This document shows, piece by piece, positions 1-8,021 of a stretch of 42,582 nucleotides of DNA. Position 1 is the stretch's first letter; every line of letters starts with the position of its first letter. The stretch comes from a virus, in IMG/VR virus record IMGVR_UViG_3300049157_000018, positions 1-42,582 of that record; one strand, given 5' to 3'. The notes beneath the pieces are model-generated. The model was not told where the DNA came from, did no database searches, and was given only the letters and a program-made list of their open reading frames with translations. Made by a program: the position numbers and the translations under genes.

Positions 1-127
1 ATCGAGAGCGTTGCGCGGGCTGCATACGCGGCAGAGTGGGAGGGCGACTTTCCTTCGCCAGGAAGCATCCAACACGAACTCGCCATGAACATTGCCCGCG
101 CCGCCATCCTCGCAACGCTTGAAGGGC
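1..127. repeat. Terminal direct repeat, left copy (circular closure overlap)
   Basis: The first 127 bases are identical to 42456-42582. The repeat cuts a reading frame that is complete only if the two ends are joined. A length of exactly 127 equals a common maximum assembly k-mer, so I read it as an assembly overlap of a circular or circularly permuted genome, not a biological terminal repeat. Confidence 0.93.
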
Positions 128-273
128 TACGGGACCGGGTTGACCATACGGAGGGATTTGTCGTGGCGTTCGAGCGGGAGTCCGGATTCTCGTACACCGG
201 TTCGATATGTGTTGGCCTTATCGGCGTGTTTGACACCCTGATAGCAGAACTGGAATCCCCATGCGACACATGA
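1..273 (+). CDS. Hypothetical protein, junction-spanning gene (3' part)
   Basis: Frame 1 is open from base 1 to the stop at 271-273. It continues the frame that starts at 42441, so on the closed circle it is a 95-residue protein. An internal ATG at 85 would give 62 residues, but the upstream start is preferred because it overlaps the stop of the preceding gene by four bases. It is a small soluble protein with an Ala-rich helix and no recognised domain. It overlaps the start of the next gene at 261, as expected in the rightward early operon. Function is unknown. Confidence 0.75.
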   Translation: MESVARAAYAAEWEGDFPSPGSIQHELAMNIARAAILATLEGLRDRVDHTEGFVVAFERESGFSYTGSICVGLIGVFDTLIAELESPCDT

Positions 274-770
274 CCGTCGAGCGATCGGAGCGGCTGGCCG
301 GCGTCTGGACCCCCGATATGGTCGAGCAGCGCCTGCAGTCCGCCATGATCACGTTGCGCCGCCTGCCGGTCCCGCGGCACGGCATGCCGATGCGCGACAG
401 GAGCCACTGGCCCGATGTCGTGCGGACATTCTGGGAGATGAACGCGGCCGACGATCCGAACCGCCCTGCTGGCGCCACCGCGGCTCAGACCCGCAAGGAA
501 CACGCCGCCGACCGCAACCGCATCCGCATCGCGCCCTCGAACAAGGCGATACGCGAGATGGATGAATGTCTGGCCTGGCTGATGCTGATCACCGACACGA
601 GGAAGCGCAAGGTGGTGTTCGCGAGATCGCACGTCCACGAGGAATCAGGCCGGCACCTGACCAGCTATCGCCGCCTCGAGAAATGCATGGGCTGCGGCCG
701 CGAAGGTCTGCGCCTGTGGTATCGCCACGGCCTCCGGGACATCGCAATGGCGCTCAGCGATGGGCGCTGA
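261..770 (+). CDS. DUF6362-like helix-turn-helix protein, possible late-gene regulator
   Basis: This 169-residue protein starts with a WTP..V..RL motif and has a WP.VVR..W segment around residues 50-60. It ends with a helix-turn-helix-like stretch (residues about 138-165) containing CMGCGREGLRLWYRHGL. That layout matches proteins I know as DUF6362, found just upstream of terminase genes in alphaproteobacterial phages. Start is ATG 261; a second ATG at 270 is possible. It is the last gene before a promoter-like sequence and terminator at 781-858, the position lambda gives to the Q antiterminator. A role in late transcription or terminase regulation is inference. Confidence 0.7.
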   Translation: MRHMTVERSERLAGVWTPDMVEQRLQSAMITLRRLPVPRHGMPMRDRSHWPDVVRTFWEMNAADDPNRPAGATAAQTRKEHAADRNRIRIAPSNKAIREMDECLAWLMLITDTRKRKVVFARSHVHEESGRHLTSYRRLEKCMGCGREGLRLWYRHGLRDIAMALSDGR

Positions 771-780
771 AATGCGGGAC

Positions 781-809
781 TTGCCAAGGTTGCCAAAAAC
801 GGGCATATT
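781..809 (+). promoter_or_regulatory. Candidate late promoter
   Basis: TTGCCA (781-786), a 17-bp spacer and CATATT (804-809) resemble a sigma-70 promoter (five and four of six consensus bases). Transcription would begin near 816, just before the hairpin at 829. This gives a promoter, very short leader and terminator ahead of the late genes. Confidence 0.45.
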
Positions 810-828
810 TTCGCTATCCTAGACACAC

Positions 829-858
829 GCCCGCCCGGAATTCCCCGGCGGGCTTTTT
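829..858 (+). terminator. Rho-independent terminator before the late operon
   Basis: A seven-base perfect GC stem (GCCCGCC at 829-835 with GGCGGGC at 847-853) has an 11-base loop and is followed directly by five T (854-858). It should stop transcripts of the early operon, and also short transcripts from the promoter at 781 unless an antiterminator acts. Confidence 0.85.
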
Positions 859-870
859 CGTGAGCGGAGC

Positions 871-1140
871 ATGGCGTCCGAGGAACAGATCCGGGCCGAT
901 CTGGCGCGCATGCTTTCGGCCGGGCCGACCGACTTCGATCTGCCCGACAGCAACGCACCACCACGCTTTATCATGCCGCCGGTCCAGCCCGAACCACAGG
1001 TCGGCGAATCGGATCGCGACGCCCTGGTGCGGGCACTCGTGCCGGGCCTTCGGCTTGGCGAGTGGCGCATCACCCCGAAGCGGTGGAAGAACCCAGGCGG
1101 CGCACCGTTCCACGGGCTGATGTTCGAGCGCGAATTCTGA
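871..1140 (+). CDS. Hypothetical protein, first late gene
   Basis: An 89-residue protein starting at ATG 871, right after the terminator. It has an acidic N-terminal helix, a proline-rich middle (residues about 24-45) and a basic, aromatic C-terminus with RITPKRWKNPGG. I do not recognise a family. It is followed by the terminase small subunit with a 21-base gap and is probably co-transcribed with it, so a packaging accessory role is possible but unproven. Confidence 0.65.
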   Translation: MASEEQIRADLARMLSAGPTDFDLPDSNAPPRFIMPPVQPEPQVGESDRDALVRALVPGLRLGEWRITPKRWKNPGGAPFHGLMFEREF

Positions 1141-1161
1141 TTAACAACCAACGGAAATCAA

Positions 1162-1434
1162 ATGCCTAAAGGTGGTGTGCGTCCCGGCTCAGGTCGGCCG
1201 AAGGGCGTACCGAACAAAGCGACAGCTGACATCAAGGCGCTTGCCCAGAAACACGGCAAGGCGGCGATCGACAAACTCGTCAAGATGATGGACAGCGACG
1301 ACGAGCGCACCATTATCGCCGCCAGCAAGGAACTGCTGGACCGCGGCTATGGCAAGGCGCCCCAAGCGATTACCGGCGAGGGCGGCGAGGGCCCGGTAAC
1401 GATCGTGGTCGAGACCGGCATCAGGCGTGACTGA
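1162..1434 (+). CDS. terS: Terminase small subunit
   Basis: A 90-residue protein with a basic N-terminus containing the GSGRPKG..NK.TAD motif (residues about 9-24), typical of small phage DNA-packaging proteins. A helical segment with the conserved ASKELLDRGYGK block (residues about 53-64) follows. It would recognise phage DNA and recruit the large subunit to start packaging. It is short for a small terminase but matches compact alphaproteobacterial forms. Its stop overlaps the GTG start of the large subunit by eight bases, so the two are translationally coupled. Confidence 0.8.
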   Translation: MPKGGVRPGSGRPKGVPNKATADIKALAQKHGKAAIDKLVKMMDSDDERTIIAASKELLDRGYGKAPQAITGEGGEGPVTIVVETGIRRD

Positions 1435-2746
1435 AATCAGGGTGGCGACGGGCTATGTGCCCCGGCCGCTGCAGGCCAAGCTTCACAAGTCGCTCGACCG
1501 TTTCACCGTGCTGGTCTGCCACAGGCGGTTCGGCAAGACGGTGTTCTGCATCAACGAGCTGATCGATCGCGCGCTGTCCAACAAGGGAACCAATCCGCGC
1601 CTCGCCTACATCGCGCCGCTCTACAAGCAGGCCAAGACGGTTGCCTGGGATTACCTGAAGCACTACACGGCGGCTATCCCGGGCCGGCAGGTGAACGAGA
1701 GCGAGCTTAGGGTCGACCTGCCCAACGGCTCGCGCATCAGCCTGTACGGCGCCGACAACCCGGACAGCCTGCGCGGCATCTACCTCGACGGCGTGGTGCT
1801 GGACGAATACGCGCAGATGAGCCCGCGGCTGTGGGGCCAGGTCATCCGCCCTGCTCTGGCGGACCGCAAGGGCTGGGCGATATTCATCGGCACGCCGATG
1901 GGCCACAACGAGTTCTGGCGCATCTACGAATATGCCAAGTCGTCGGATGGCTGGTTCGCGGCCATGTTCAAGGCCAGCGAGACGGGTGTGCTCGAGCCGG
2001 ACGAGTTGATCGCCGCGGCCTCGGAAATGGACGAGGACGAGTACGACCAGGAATTCGAGTGCTCGTTTACCGCGGCGATCAAGGGCGCCTACTTCGGCAA
2101 GCTGATGGCGAAGGCCGACGCGGACGGCCGCATTGCCGGCGTGCCTTACGACCCGGTGCTTCCGGTCCACACGGCATGGGATCTGGGCATCGGCGACGAT
2201 AATGTGATCTGGTTCTTCCAGCAGTCCGGGCCGCGCATCCAGGTCATCGACTATTACGCCAACCACGGCTTCGGGGTCGATCACTACTGGCAGGAGCTGC
2301 AGCGCCGCGCCCGGGACGATGGTTACGTGTACGGCACGCACTACGCGCCGCATGATATCGAGGCGCGCGAGTGGGGCACGGGCCGGACCCGCGAGGAACA
2401 GTCAAAGCGGCTGGGGCTCAAATTCATCGTCGTGGCCCGCGTATCGAACAAGGAAGACGGCCACAACGCGGTACGGGCCATCCTGCCGCGCTGCTATTTC
2501 GATGAAAAGAAGTGCGAGGACGGCATCGAGGCGATGCGGCAATACAGGCGTGAGTGGGACGAGAAGAAACAGGCGTTCAAGGACCGTCCCCTGCATGACT
2601 GGACCAGCCACCCCGCCGATGCCTTCCAGACCATGGCGCTGGGCGTCAAGGACCAGTACGCGCCCCCCGAACCGCGCTGGGAGCGCAATCTGAACGAAGA
2701 ACTGCTGGACCACTTCAAGCGATCGGAGTCGAGCGAAAGGATTTGA
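1427..2746 (+). CDS. terL: Terminase large subunit (ATPase/nuclease)
   Basis: This 439-residue packaging motor cuts DNA and pumps it into the prohead. The Walker A-like motif CHRRFGKT is at residues 31-38, Walker B VVLDEYA at 123-129, and a coupling motif IGTPMG near 154-159. The RNase H-like nuclease half shows AWDLG (Asp 252) and a late HPADAF motif (Asp 398). The start is GTG 1427, overlapping the small subunit gene. Length is usual for compact podo- and siphovirus terminases. The gene directly downstream is not the portal, which lies 5.3 kb away. Confidence 0.95.
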   Translation: MTEIRVATGYVPRPLQAKLHKSLDRFTVLVCHRRFGKTVFCINELIDRALSNKGTNPRLAYIAPLYKQAKTVAWDYLKHYTAAIPGRQVNESELRVDLPNGSRISLYGADNPDSLRGIYLDGVVLDEYAQMSPRLWGQVIRPALADRKGWAIFIGTPMGHNEFWRIYEYAKSSDGWFAAMFKASETGVLEPDELIAAASEMDEDEYDQEFECSFTAAIKGAYFGKLMAKADADGRIAGVPYDPVLPVHTAWDLGIGDDNVIWFFQQSGPRIQVIDYYANHGFGVDHYWQELQRRARDDGYVYGTHYAPHDIEAREWGTGRTREEQSKRLGLKFIVVARVSNKEDGHNAVRAILPRCYFDEKKCEDGIEAMRQYRREWDEKKQAFKDRPLHDWTSHPADAFQTMALGVKDQYAPPEPRWERNLNEELLDHFKRSESSERI

Positions 2747-2749
2747 GGC

Positions 2750-3049
2750 ATGGGCATTTTGAACATCACGGAGTACCAGGGGCCGGCCATCGTCACGCCG
2801 GGCATAGCCGTGCCTGTCGGGCAGGAACCGGCGCTCAGGCGCGAGAACACAAGCTTTACCACTGCGGCCCCTGCGTCGGCCTTCCTCGCCGCAACCAATT
2901 TCGTGCGCATTCAGTCCGACACGGATGCGTATTTCAACGTCGGCGGCACGGCCACGGTAGCAAACGGGACGCCGATCAAGGCAGGCGTGCCGGAGTATTT
3001 CGGGGTCGCGCCCGGTGACGTGCTGTCCATTTACGACGGAGTGAGCTGA
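2750..3049 (+). CDS. Hypothetical small beta-rich structural protein
   Basis: 99 residues from ATG 2750, three bases after the terminase stop. It is rich in Val, Thr, Gly and Ala with alternating beta-strand patterns. The C-terminal half (FVRIQSDTDAYFNVGG, then GVPEYFGVAPGD) looks like the small virion surface or decoration proteins found in late phage operons. No enzyme motif is visible. The stop overlaps the next ATG. Family assignment is inference from composition and position. Confidence 0.6.
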   Translation: MGILNITEYQGPAIVTPGIAVPVGQEPALRRENTSFTTAAPASAFLAATNFVRIQSDTDAYFNVGGTATVANGTPIKAGVPEYFGVAPGDVLSIYDGVS

Positions 3050-3549
3050 TGATCGGCAAGATCCCCCGCAAGCAGGATGTCGACGCGATCGCCGGGCTGC
3101 TTGCGCTGGCCAAGGAAGACCCGAAGTTCGCGCAGTCCATCGAAATGCTCGCGGACCAGACGGCCAAGCACGACGAGGCGCGCACGGCCCTTGTGGAAGA
3201 GCGCGAGGCCCACACCAAGGCGGCCAAGCGCGAGGAGAACGCGGCCCGCCGCGCCGAGACAGCCCGAAAGAAGGTCGCTGAGGAACGAGAGACCCTGAAG
3301 GCCGACCAAGCGGTGCATGGCGCCAAGGCTGCGCAGCTGCGGACCGATCGGGATGATTTCGAGGAGAAAGTCACAAAGGCATCCGCAGATGTGCAGGAGC
3401 GGGAACTTGCCGCCGATGAAGTCGCGATTAAGCTCGCCAAAGACCTCAAAGAACTCGATGCGGCCCAGGAGCGCGTCAAGGCGAAGGAAGCCGATCTCGA
3501 CCGGCGCCTGCGCGCGGCAAAACAGTTCGTGAAGGAGCAAGCAGCATGA
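3049..3549 (+). CDS. Coiled-coil hypothetical protein
   Basis: 166 residues, almost entirely charged alpha-helix. From about residue 45 onward, Glu, Lys, Ala and Arg heptads predict a long coiled coil, with no cysteine, membrane segment or catalytic motif. It could be a scaffold-like chaperone or a structural rod. It is coupled to the previous gene and overlaps the next by four bases. Position between terminase and portal suggests virion assembly, but no function can be assigned. Confidence 0.65.
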   Translation: MIGKIPRKQDVDAIAGLLALAKEDPKFAQSIEMLADQTAKHDEARTALVEEREAHTKAAKREENAARRAETARKKVAEERETLKADQAVHGAKAAQLRTDRDDFEEKVTKASADVQERELAADEVAIKLAKDLKELDAAQERVKAKEADLDRRLRAAKQFVKEQAA

Positions 3550-4142
3550 AGAAATATCTTATCCTTGCAGCCCTGTTATTGTTCCCGGTGCCAGCCTTGG
3601 CCGTGGACTGCTCGCTCGATGCCACCGCCTGCCGCTGCGTTGGTGCGATCTACAAGGATCCGGCATTATCGGCCCCGGGCGATCTGACCATTCGCGTCTT
3701 CAACTGGCAGCGGGCCGGAAGACGCCTGAATCGCCGCCTGCTGGATCAGCAGCTTGTCTCGCTATACTTCTCCTACGAGTCGTTCGGGACACATATCTGC
3801 TGCGAGCCGTTCAACAACGGTGGCCTGTCCGTTCCCTACGACCGGGTGACGGTGACGTACATTGAAGCCGAGGCCGGCGAGTTGGATAAAATCCTGATCG
3901 GCGGCTACGACGCCGCTCCGGAATACGGCGACTGGAATGAGATCACCAACGGCGATGCGACGACCGATGTAAGTTTCTCCCTGTTCAACGAGGTCACGAC
4001 GAATGTGGCCACGTCCGTCCTGAACGGCGACTCCCGGGCGATCGGTATCTCCAAGAACCAAACCCTCATTACCCGGGCGATCACCAACCGCAAACTGACA
4101 CTGGAGAACAAGATCCTCGACGAAGGCTGCGCCCTGCCATGA
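3546..4142 (+). CDS. Predicted secreted, cysteine-rich protein
   Basis: 198 residues with a clear Sec signal peptide: MKK, a hydrophobic core at residues 4-17, and an ALA-V cleavage site near residue 20. The mature part carries several cysteines (DCS, CRC, HICCEP and a late GCALP), compatible with disulfides in the periplasm. The rest is beta-rich with no enzyme motif I recognise. An exported protein inside the packaging and structural block is unusual. It may be a virion protein folded in the periplasm, or act on the host envelope. It overlaps both neighbours by four bases. Confidence 0.65.
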   Translation: MKKYLILAALLLFPVPALAVDCSLDATACRCVGAIYKDPALSAPGDLTIRVFNWQRAGRRLNRRLLDQQLVSLYFSYESFGTHICCEPFNNGGLSVPYDRVTVTYIEAEAGELDKILIGGYDAAPEYGDWNEITNGDATTDVSFSLFNEVTTNVATSVLNGDSRAIGISKNQTLITRAITNRKLTLENKILDEGCALP

Positions 4143-4531
4143 AAATCGCCGGCTGGCGGGCTTGGTATACCGGGGACCGGATATACACCAACGGCCCGGA
4201 CCTGCTGAAATCCTTCGTGGACCTGCCGGACGACGGCCTGCTCTGCCTGTGCGTGTATCACGACGAGTTCGCCGGCGACGTGCGCTACCGCACCTTCGTC
4301 TCCTGCCCGCCAGAACAGGCGCAGGACCCCTACTCGCACGACTACTGCTTCGGGGCGGAAAGCGTACAGGATCTCGTGTTCATGTTCTCGAAGGGGCCGA
4401 TCAAGGACATCATGTCGCGCTACGACATCCCGAGGAAAAACATCAAGAAGGGCTACGGCGTCGATATCATGGAGTTCAGGCGCGTCAACGGCCTGATGAC
4501 CGAAGCGGTCGATTGCCCGACCTGTAGCTGA
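4139..4531 (+). CDS. Hypothetical protein
   Basis: 130 residues starting at ATG 4139, overlapping the previous stop by four bases. The protein begins with GWRAWYTGD, has several Cys (LLCLCVY, SCPPEQ, DYCFG, a C-terminal CPTC) and many aromatics. The final CPTC pair could bind metal or form a disulfide. No known family is recognised. It is probably co-expressed with the secreted protein before it, and the two may work together. Confidence 0.6.
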   Translation: MKIAGWRAWYTGDRIYTNGPDLLKSFVDLPDDGLLCLCVYHDEFAGDVRYRTFVSCPPEQAQDPYSHDYCFGAESVQDLVFMFSKGPIKDIMSRYDIPRKNIKKGYGVDIMEFRRVNGLMTEAVDCPTCS

Positions 4532-5109
4532 TGGCCCTTATAAACTTCCAGCAGGAAGACACCAGCGCCGACAGCGGAGTCAACATCGGTTGTTCCGGCT
4601 CCACCCTTGGCACCACGAATTTCGCCAAGGAAATGATCCAGGGCGGCACGGCGGGCACGGTGGAAGTGCTGCCCGACCCCGTATCCGGCGCCGACCGCGC
4701 CAACGTTATGTTCCAGTCGGATACCGGAACCTCCCTGCCGACCACATGGGGCTCCGGCGATTACGTGGTCCGGCTGAATATTACCTCGGCCCGTTCCGGC
4801 GCGGTCTGGGCGGAGACCCATATCTGCGAGCGGACAAGCGGCGGAACATACAATACCGTAGCGTCCCTGACCGGCCAGGCCGACTCGCTAAGCACGGGCG
4901 TCAAGACACACACCGTCAACAGGGGCACCGATTATGCGGCTTCGGCGAACTCCACGCTGTATATCGTCCTCGTCATAACAGGCCCGGCGCATGGCGGCAC
5001 GAACTACGGGTTTACCCCGGACCAGATCATCAACACACCGATAGACGACGGCGTTGGCGGCGGCGCTGCGCTGTTCATGCATCACTTCAAACAGATGGCG
5101 AACAACTGA
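4531..5109 (+). CDS. Hypothetical beta-rich virion protein
   Basis: 192 residues rich in Thr, Ser and Gly with beta-sandwich character. The central stretch (YVVRLNITSARSG, then WAETHICERTSGG) resembles fibre or receptor-binding domain strands, and the C-terminus is Gly-rich. No catalytic motif is visible. The start overlaps the previous stop by one base. It lies upstream of two fibre-like proteins and is probably part of the same structure. That role is inference. Confidence 0.6.
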   Translation: MALINFQQEDTSADSGVNIGCSGSTLGTTNFAKEMIQGGTAGTVEVLPDPVSGADRANVMFQSDTGTSLPTTWGSGDYVVRLNITSARSGAVWAETHICERTSGGTYNTVASLTGQADSLSTGVKTHTVNRGTDYAASANSTLYIVLVITGPAHGGTNYGFTPDQIINTPIDDGVGGGAALFMHHFKQMANN

Positions 5110-6458
5110 TGCTGATTCTCCGACAAAGCACGGCGATAGATATCCGCATGGGGCCGTTCGTGGACGTGGCCGATGGCGCGACCCCCGAAACGGGGATAAC
5201 TCTCGGTGCCGCCGACCAGGCCGAAGTCCTGAAAGAAAACGGGGCCGCGACGGTAGCCATGGCCGGAACCTTTGCCGCCATCACCGGAGCGGACGGATGG
5301 TACGACTACACCGTTGCCGCCGGCGACGTGGATACCGTGGGAGAAGTGGTGTTCGTGGTGCAGGACGTATCGGTATGCCTGCCGGTCTATGTCCGGGGCT
5401 TCGTCGTCGAGGAAGCCGTTTACGACGCCATGTACGATGCCGCCTCGGCTGGTCCCTTGCAAAGCACGACGGCGGGCCGGACCCTGGATGTCTCCGCGAC
5501 AGGAGAGGCAGGTTTGGACTGGGCCAATATTGGCTCCCCCACGACCGCGCAGAACCTCTCCGGAACCAATATCGACGTGGATCAGGTTGTGGCCTCGGTT
5601 TCCGGTGCTGTCGGGTCCGTAACTGCGGCGGTGACGGTCGGCACGATCAACGCCAACGTCGTCAACGCCTCGGCTCTCGCGACGGATGCAGCCGAGGAAA
5701 TCGCCGATACCGTCTGGGATGAAGACGCCACGGGACACCAGACCACCGGAACCTTCGGACAGGCCATCGGCGATCCCGTGGCGAATACCGAGACGATCTA
5801 CGATGCCGTGGTGACGGACGCCGCCGGCATTAACGTGGCCACGGATATCATCGCCGTGAAAGCCGAGACCGCGTTGATCGTGGAAGACACCGGAACCACC
5901 ATCCCGGGCACGATCACGACCCTCCAGGCCGACACGGACGACATCCAGACACGCCTCCCCGCTGCCTTGGTGGGAGGAGCAATGGATTCCGATGTCTCGG
6001 CCATACAGGCCGGGGCCATTACTGCTGCTGCAATCGCCAACGGGGCCATCGACGCGGCAACGTTTGCTGCTGGAGCCATCGATGCCGCCGCAGTTGCAAC
6101 GGACGCCATAGACGCGGATGCTCTCGCGGCGGATGCCGTGACCGAAATTCGCGACGCCATCCTGCCCGTATCGAATACGACCCTGAACAATATCCCCGTG
6201 CTGTTCGTGGCCGCGAGCGATCACGTCACGCCTGTTACGGGCGCGACTGGAACCGCCGTCACCCGCTCCATCGACGGTGGCGCATTCGGAGCCGGTACAG
6301 GCTCGTTCACGGAAATCGCCAACGGCATGTACCAGTACGACGCCTCGGCAGCGGATATGAACGGCGGCATTATCATCTTCCGCTTCACTGCCACGGGCGG
6401 GACACCGGGGGCTCCCGACGATGCCTTCGTAACCGTGGTGACGGGGGCGGGTGTATGA
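5109..6458 (+). CDS. Fibre-like protein with Ala-rich repeats
   Basis: 449 residues from ATG 5109, overlapping the previous stop by one base. The N-terminal domain (about 1-110) is beta-rich and begins with RQSTAIDI. A long low-complexity region (about 290-350) repeats AIDAAA- and AGAI-type units and looks like a trimeric fibre shaft. The C-terminal domain (about 360-449) resembles the N-terminal domain again, including a conserved Tyr after NGMY. It is a paralogue of the protein at 6641. Probably a virion fibre or spike; the receptor is unknown. Confidence 0.65.
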   Translation: MLILRQSTAIDIRMGPFVDVADGATPETGITLGAADQAEVLKENGAATVAMAGTFAAITGADGWYDYTVAAGDVDTVGEVVFVVQDVSVCLPVYVRGFVVEEAVYDAMYDAASAGPLQSTTAGRTLDVSATGEAGLDWANIGSPTTAQNLSGTNIDVDQVVASVSGAVGSVTAAVTVGTINANVVNASALATDAAEEIADTVWDEDATGHQTTGTFGQAIGDPVANTETIYDAVVTDAAGINVATDIIAVKAETALIVEDTGTTIPGTITTLQADTDDIQTRLPAALVGGAMDSDVSAIQAGAITAAAIANGAIDAATFAAGAIDAAAVATDAIDADALAADAVTEIRDAILPVSNTTLNNIPVLFVAASDHVTPVTGATGTAVTRSIDGGAFGAGTGSFTEIANGMYQYDASAADMNGGIIIFRFTATGGTPGAPDDAFVTVVTGAGV

Positions 6459-6640
6459 TCGTCTTCCACCAGAACAATGTCGCCGCATTCGCCGGGAACC
6501 ATGTCGTCATCTGGCTTGGGCAGCCGATATTGCGGCAGAGGGTTTCCGTCACGTCCGCAGCAGCGGCGAACAACCTCATCGAGCAAGCGAGGTCGGTGGC
6601 GCGGTTTACCCACACCCGCATATTCGGAAGGGTGAACTAG
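6455..6640 (+). CDS. Hypothetical small protein between two fibre genes
   Basis: 61 residues starting at ATG 6455, overlapping the previous stop by four bases and ending on the base before the next ATG. It has mixed hydrophobic and basic character (GNHVVIWLGQPIL, then TRIFGRVN). No domain is recognised. Tight coupling to both fibre-like genes argues that it is real and may be a linker or chaperone. Confidence 0.55.
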   Translation: MIVFHQNNVAAFAGNHVVIWLGQPILRQRVSVTSAAAANNLIEQARSVARFTHTRIFGRVN

Positions 6641-7702
6641 ATGTATCCGGTCAAGCAAAGCACCGCCCTGACTGTTCCCTTCTTCGTCCATGACGTTGCC
6701 GGCGATGCAGTAACGGGCCTTGCGGACGGCACGTTCACCAAGCGGATTTCCAAGAACGGGGCCGGCTTTGCTGCCATGACCGTGACGATTTCCGAGATGG
6801 AGAACGGCTGGTACTCGATTCCGCTTTCTTCCAGCCACAGCGATACGCTCGGCATCCTATCGATCACCTTCACCAATGCCTCCGCAAAGCAGGTCAACCT
6901 TCAATACAGAGTCCATGCCGCGCTGCCGGACGATATCAAGGCGGAAACTGTTCTGATCCTCGCGGATACTGCCGACATCCAGCCGAAGATCGGGACGCCT
7001 GCTGCGGACGTGAGTGCGGATATTGCGGCAGTGAAGGCGGAAACGGCCCTGATCGTCGCCGACACGAACGAACTCCAGACGGACGATGTGCCCGGGTTGA
7101 TTGCCGCCCTGAATAACGTTGCCGCCACGGACATCGTTTCCGCCGGAGCTATCACGACCCTTGCGGGCGCGGTGGTCAATGTCGATCTCGTGGACACCAC
7201 GACCGTGAACACGGATATGCGCGGCACCGATAGTGCGCTCCTTGCAGCAAGTGCGCCATCCAACTTCGGCGATCTCGCAATTACCGTGACGACCGGCCTT
7301 GTCTCTGTAGGGACAATGGGTACGGGAAGTATCGTCGCCGCCACCTTCGGGGCCGGGGCCATCGACAATGCGGCGTTCAACGTTACCGAGACCCTTACGG
7401 CCAATCCGGCTGCCGGAGGCATTACCGCTGCTTCGTTCGGGGCCGGTGCCGTGGACGCTGCTGCTCTTGCCGCAGATGCTGCAACCGAGATCGCAGATGC
7501 CCTGCTCAACCGCGATATGTCGGCGGTGACAGTGACGAACACGCGAAGTCCGATCAATGCCTTCCGCTTCCTCAGAAACAAGTGGTCCATTGCGGCTGCT
7601 ACCCTGACCGTGACGGAAGAGGACGACCTGACGACGGCATGGACATCTGCCCTGACCACGGACGGAGCCGCCAATCCGATCACGGCCTCTGATCCCGCGT
7701 AA
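6641..7702 (+). CDS. Second fibre-like protein with Ala-rich repeats
   Basis: 353 residues. The N-terminal domain (about 1-95) begins with KQSTALTVPF and contains NGWYSI, matching the N-terminal domain of the 5109 protein in layout. A long shaft follows (about 105-310) with IVADT-, GAGAVDAAAL- and EIADAL-type repeats. The last 45 residues lack the third beta domain of the paralogue. It is likely a shorter duplicate forming part of the same fibre complex. The stop overlaps the next ATG by one base. Confidence 0.65.
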   Translation: MYPVKQSTALTVPFFVHDVAGDAVTGLADGTFTKRISKNGAGFAAMTVTISEMENGWYSIPLSSSHSDTLGILSITFTNASAKQVNLQYRVHAALPDDIKAETVLILADTADIQPKIGTPAADVSADIAAVKAETALIVADTNELQTDDVPGLIAALNNVAATDIVSAGAITTLAGAVVNVDLVDTTTVNTDMRGTDSALLAASAPSNFGDLAITVTTGLVSVGTMGTGSIVAATFGAGAIDNAAFNVTETLTANPAAGGITAASFGAGAVDAAALAADAATEIADALLNRDMSAVTVTNTRSPINAFRFLRNKWSIAAATLTVTEEDDLTTAWTSALTTDGAANPITASDPA

Positions 7703-8019
7703 TGGGCTACAGGGCACCGCTCCCGTTTGCGGGCGCTCTCGGAAGTCCGCCGGCCGCAGGGGCGGATGGAGGCTTGCTGTCGCCCTTGCCGTTCCTCGGC
7801 GCCTTCGCGGGCCAAGGCGCGGGGGACCAGGGCGGACTGTTGGCCCCTGCACCGTTCATGGGCGCATTCGCGGGACCGTCCGGGGCCGTCGACCAGGGCG
7901 GGTTCCGCAGCCTGCTCGCGCTCTGGACCGGGGGCGCAGGCAGTGACGACGGAACGCCACCGACCACGCGCGAGAAATTCGCCGGCTTCATTGCGAATGC
8001 CGGCCGGCTCATGAGGTAG
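7702..8019 (+). CDS. Gly/Ala/Pro repeat protein
   Basis: 105 residues built of degenerate repeats of about 24 residues. Units such as APLPFAGA, SPLPFLGAFAG and APAPFMGAFAG start at about residues 5, 28 and 49, each followed by DGGLL or DQGG. The C-terminus (TREKFAGFIANAGRLMR) is basic. It resembles small repetitive virion-linked proteins placed before portal genes. No enzymatic motif is visible. It overlaps the previous gene by one base and precedes the portal by two bases. Confidence 0.6.
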   Translation: MGYRAPLPFAGALGSPPAAGADGGLLSPLPFLGAFAGQGAGDQGGLLAPAPFMGAFAGPSGAVDQGGFRSLLALWTGGAGSDDGTPPTTREKFAGFIANAGRLMR

Positions 8020-8021
8020 GA

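Noticed and set aside
1-127. True direct terminal repeats of a linear genome
   Set aside because: The length equals a common assembly k-mer and one gene reads straight through the junction, so assembly overlap is the simpler reading.
5082-6488. Long minus-strand open frame of 468 codons
   Set aside because: It mirrors the repeat-rich fibre gene on the plus strand, is His/Arg/Gly-rich without domain signs, and has no ribosome site.
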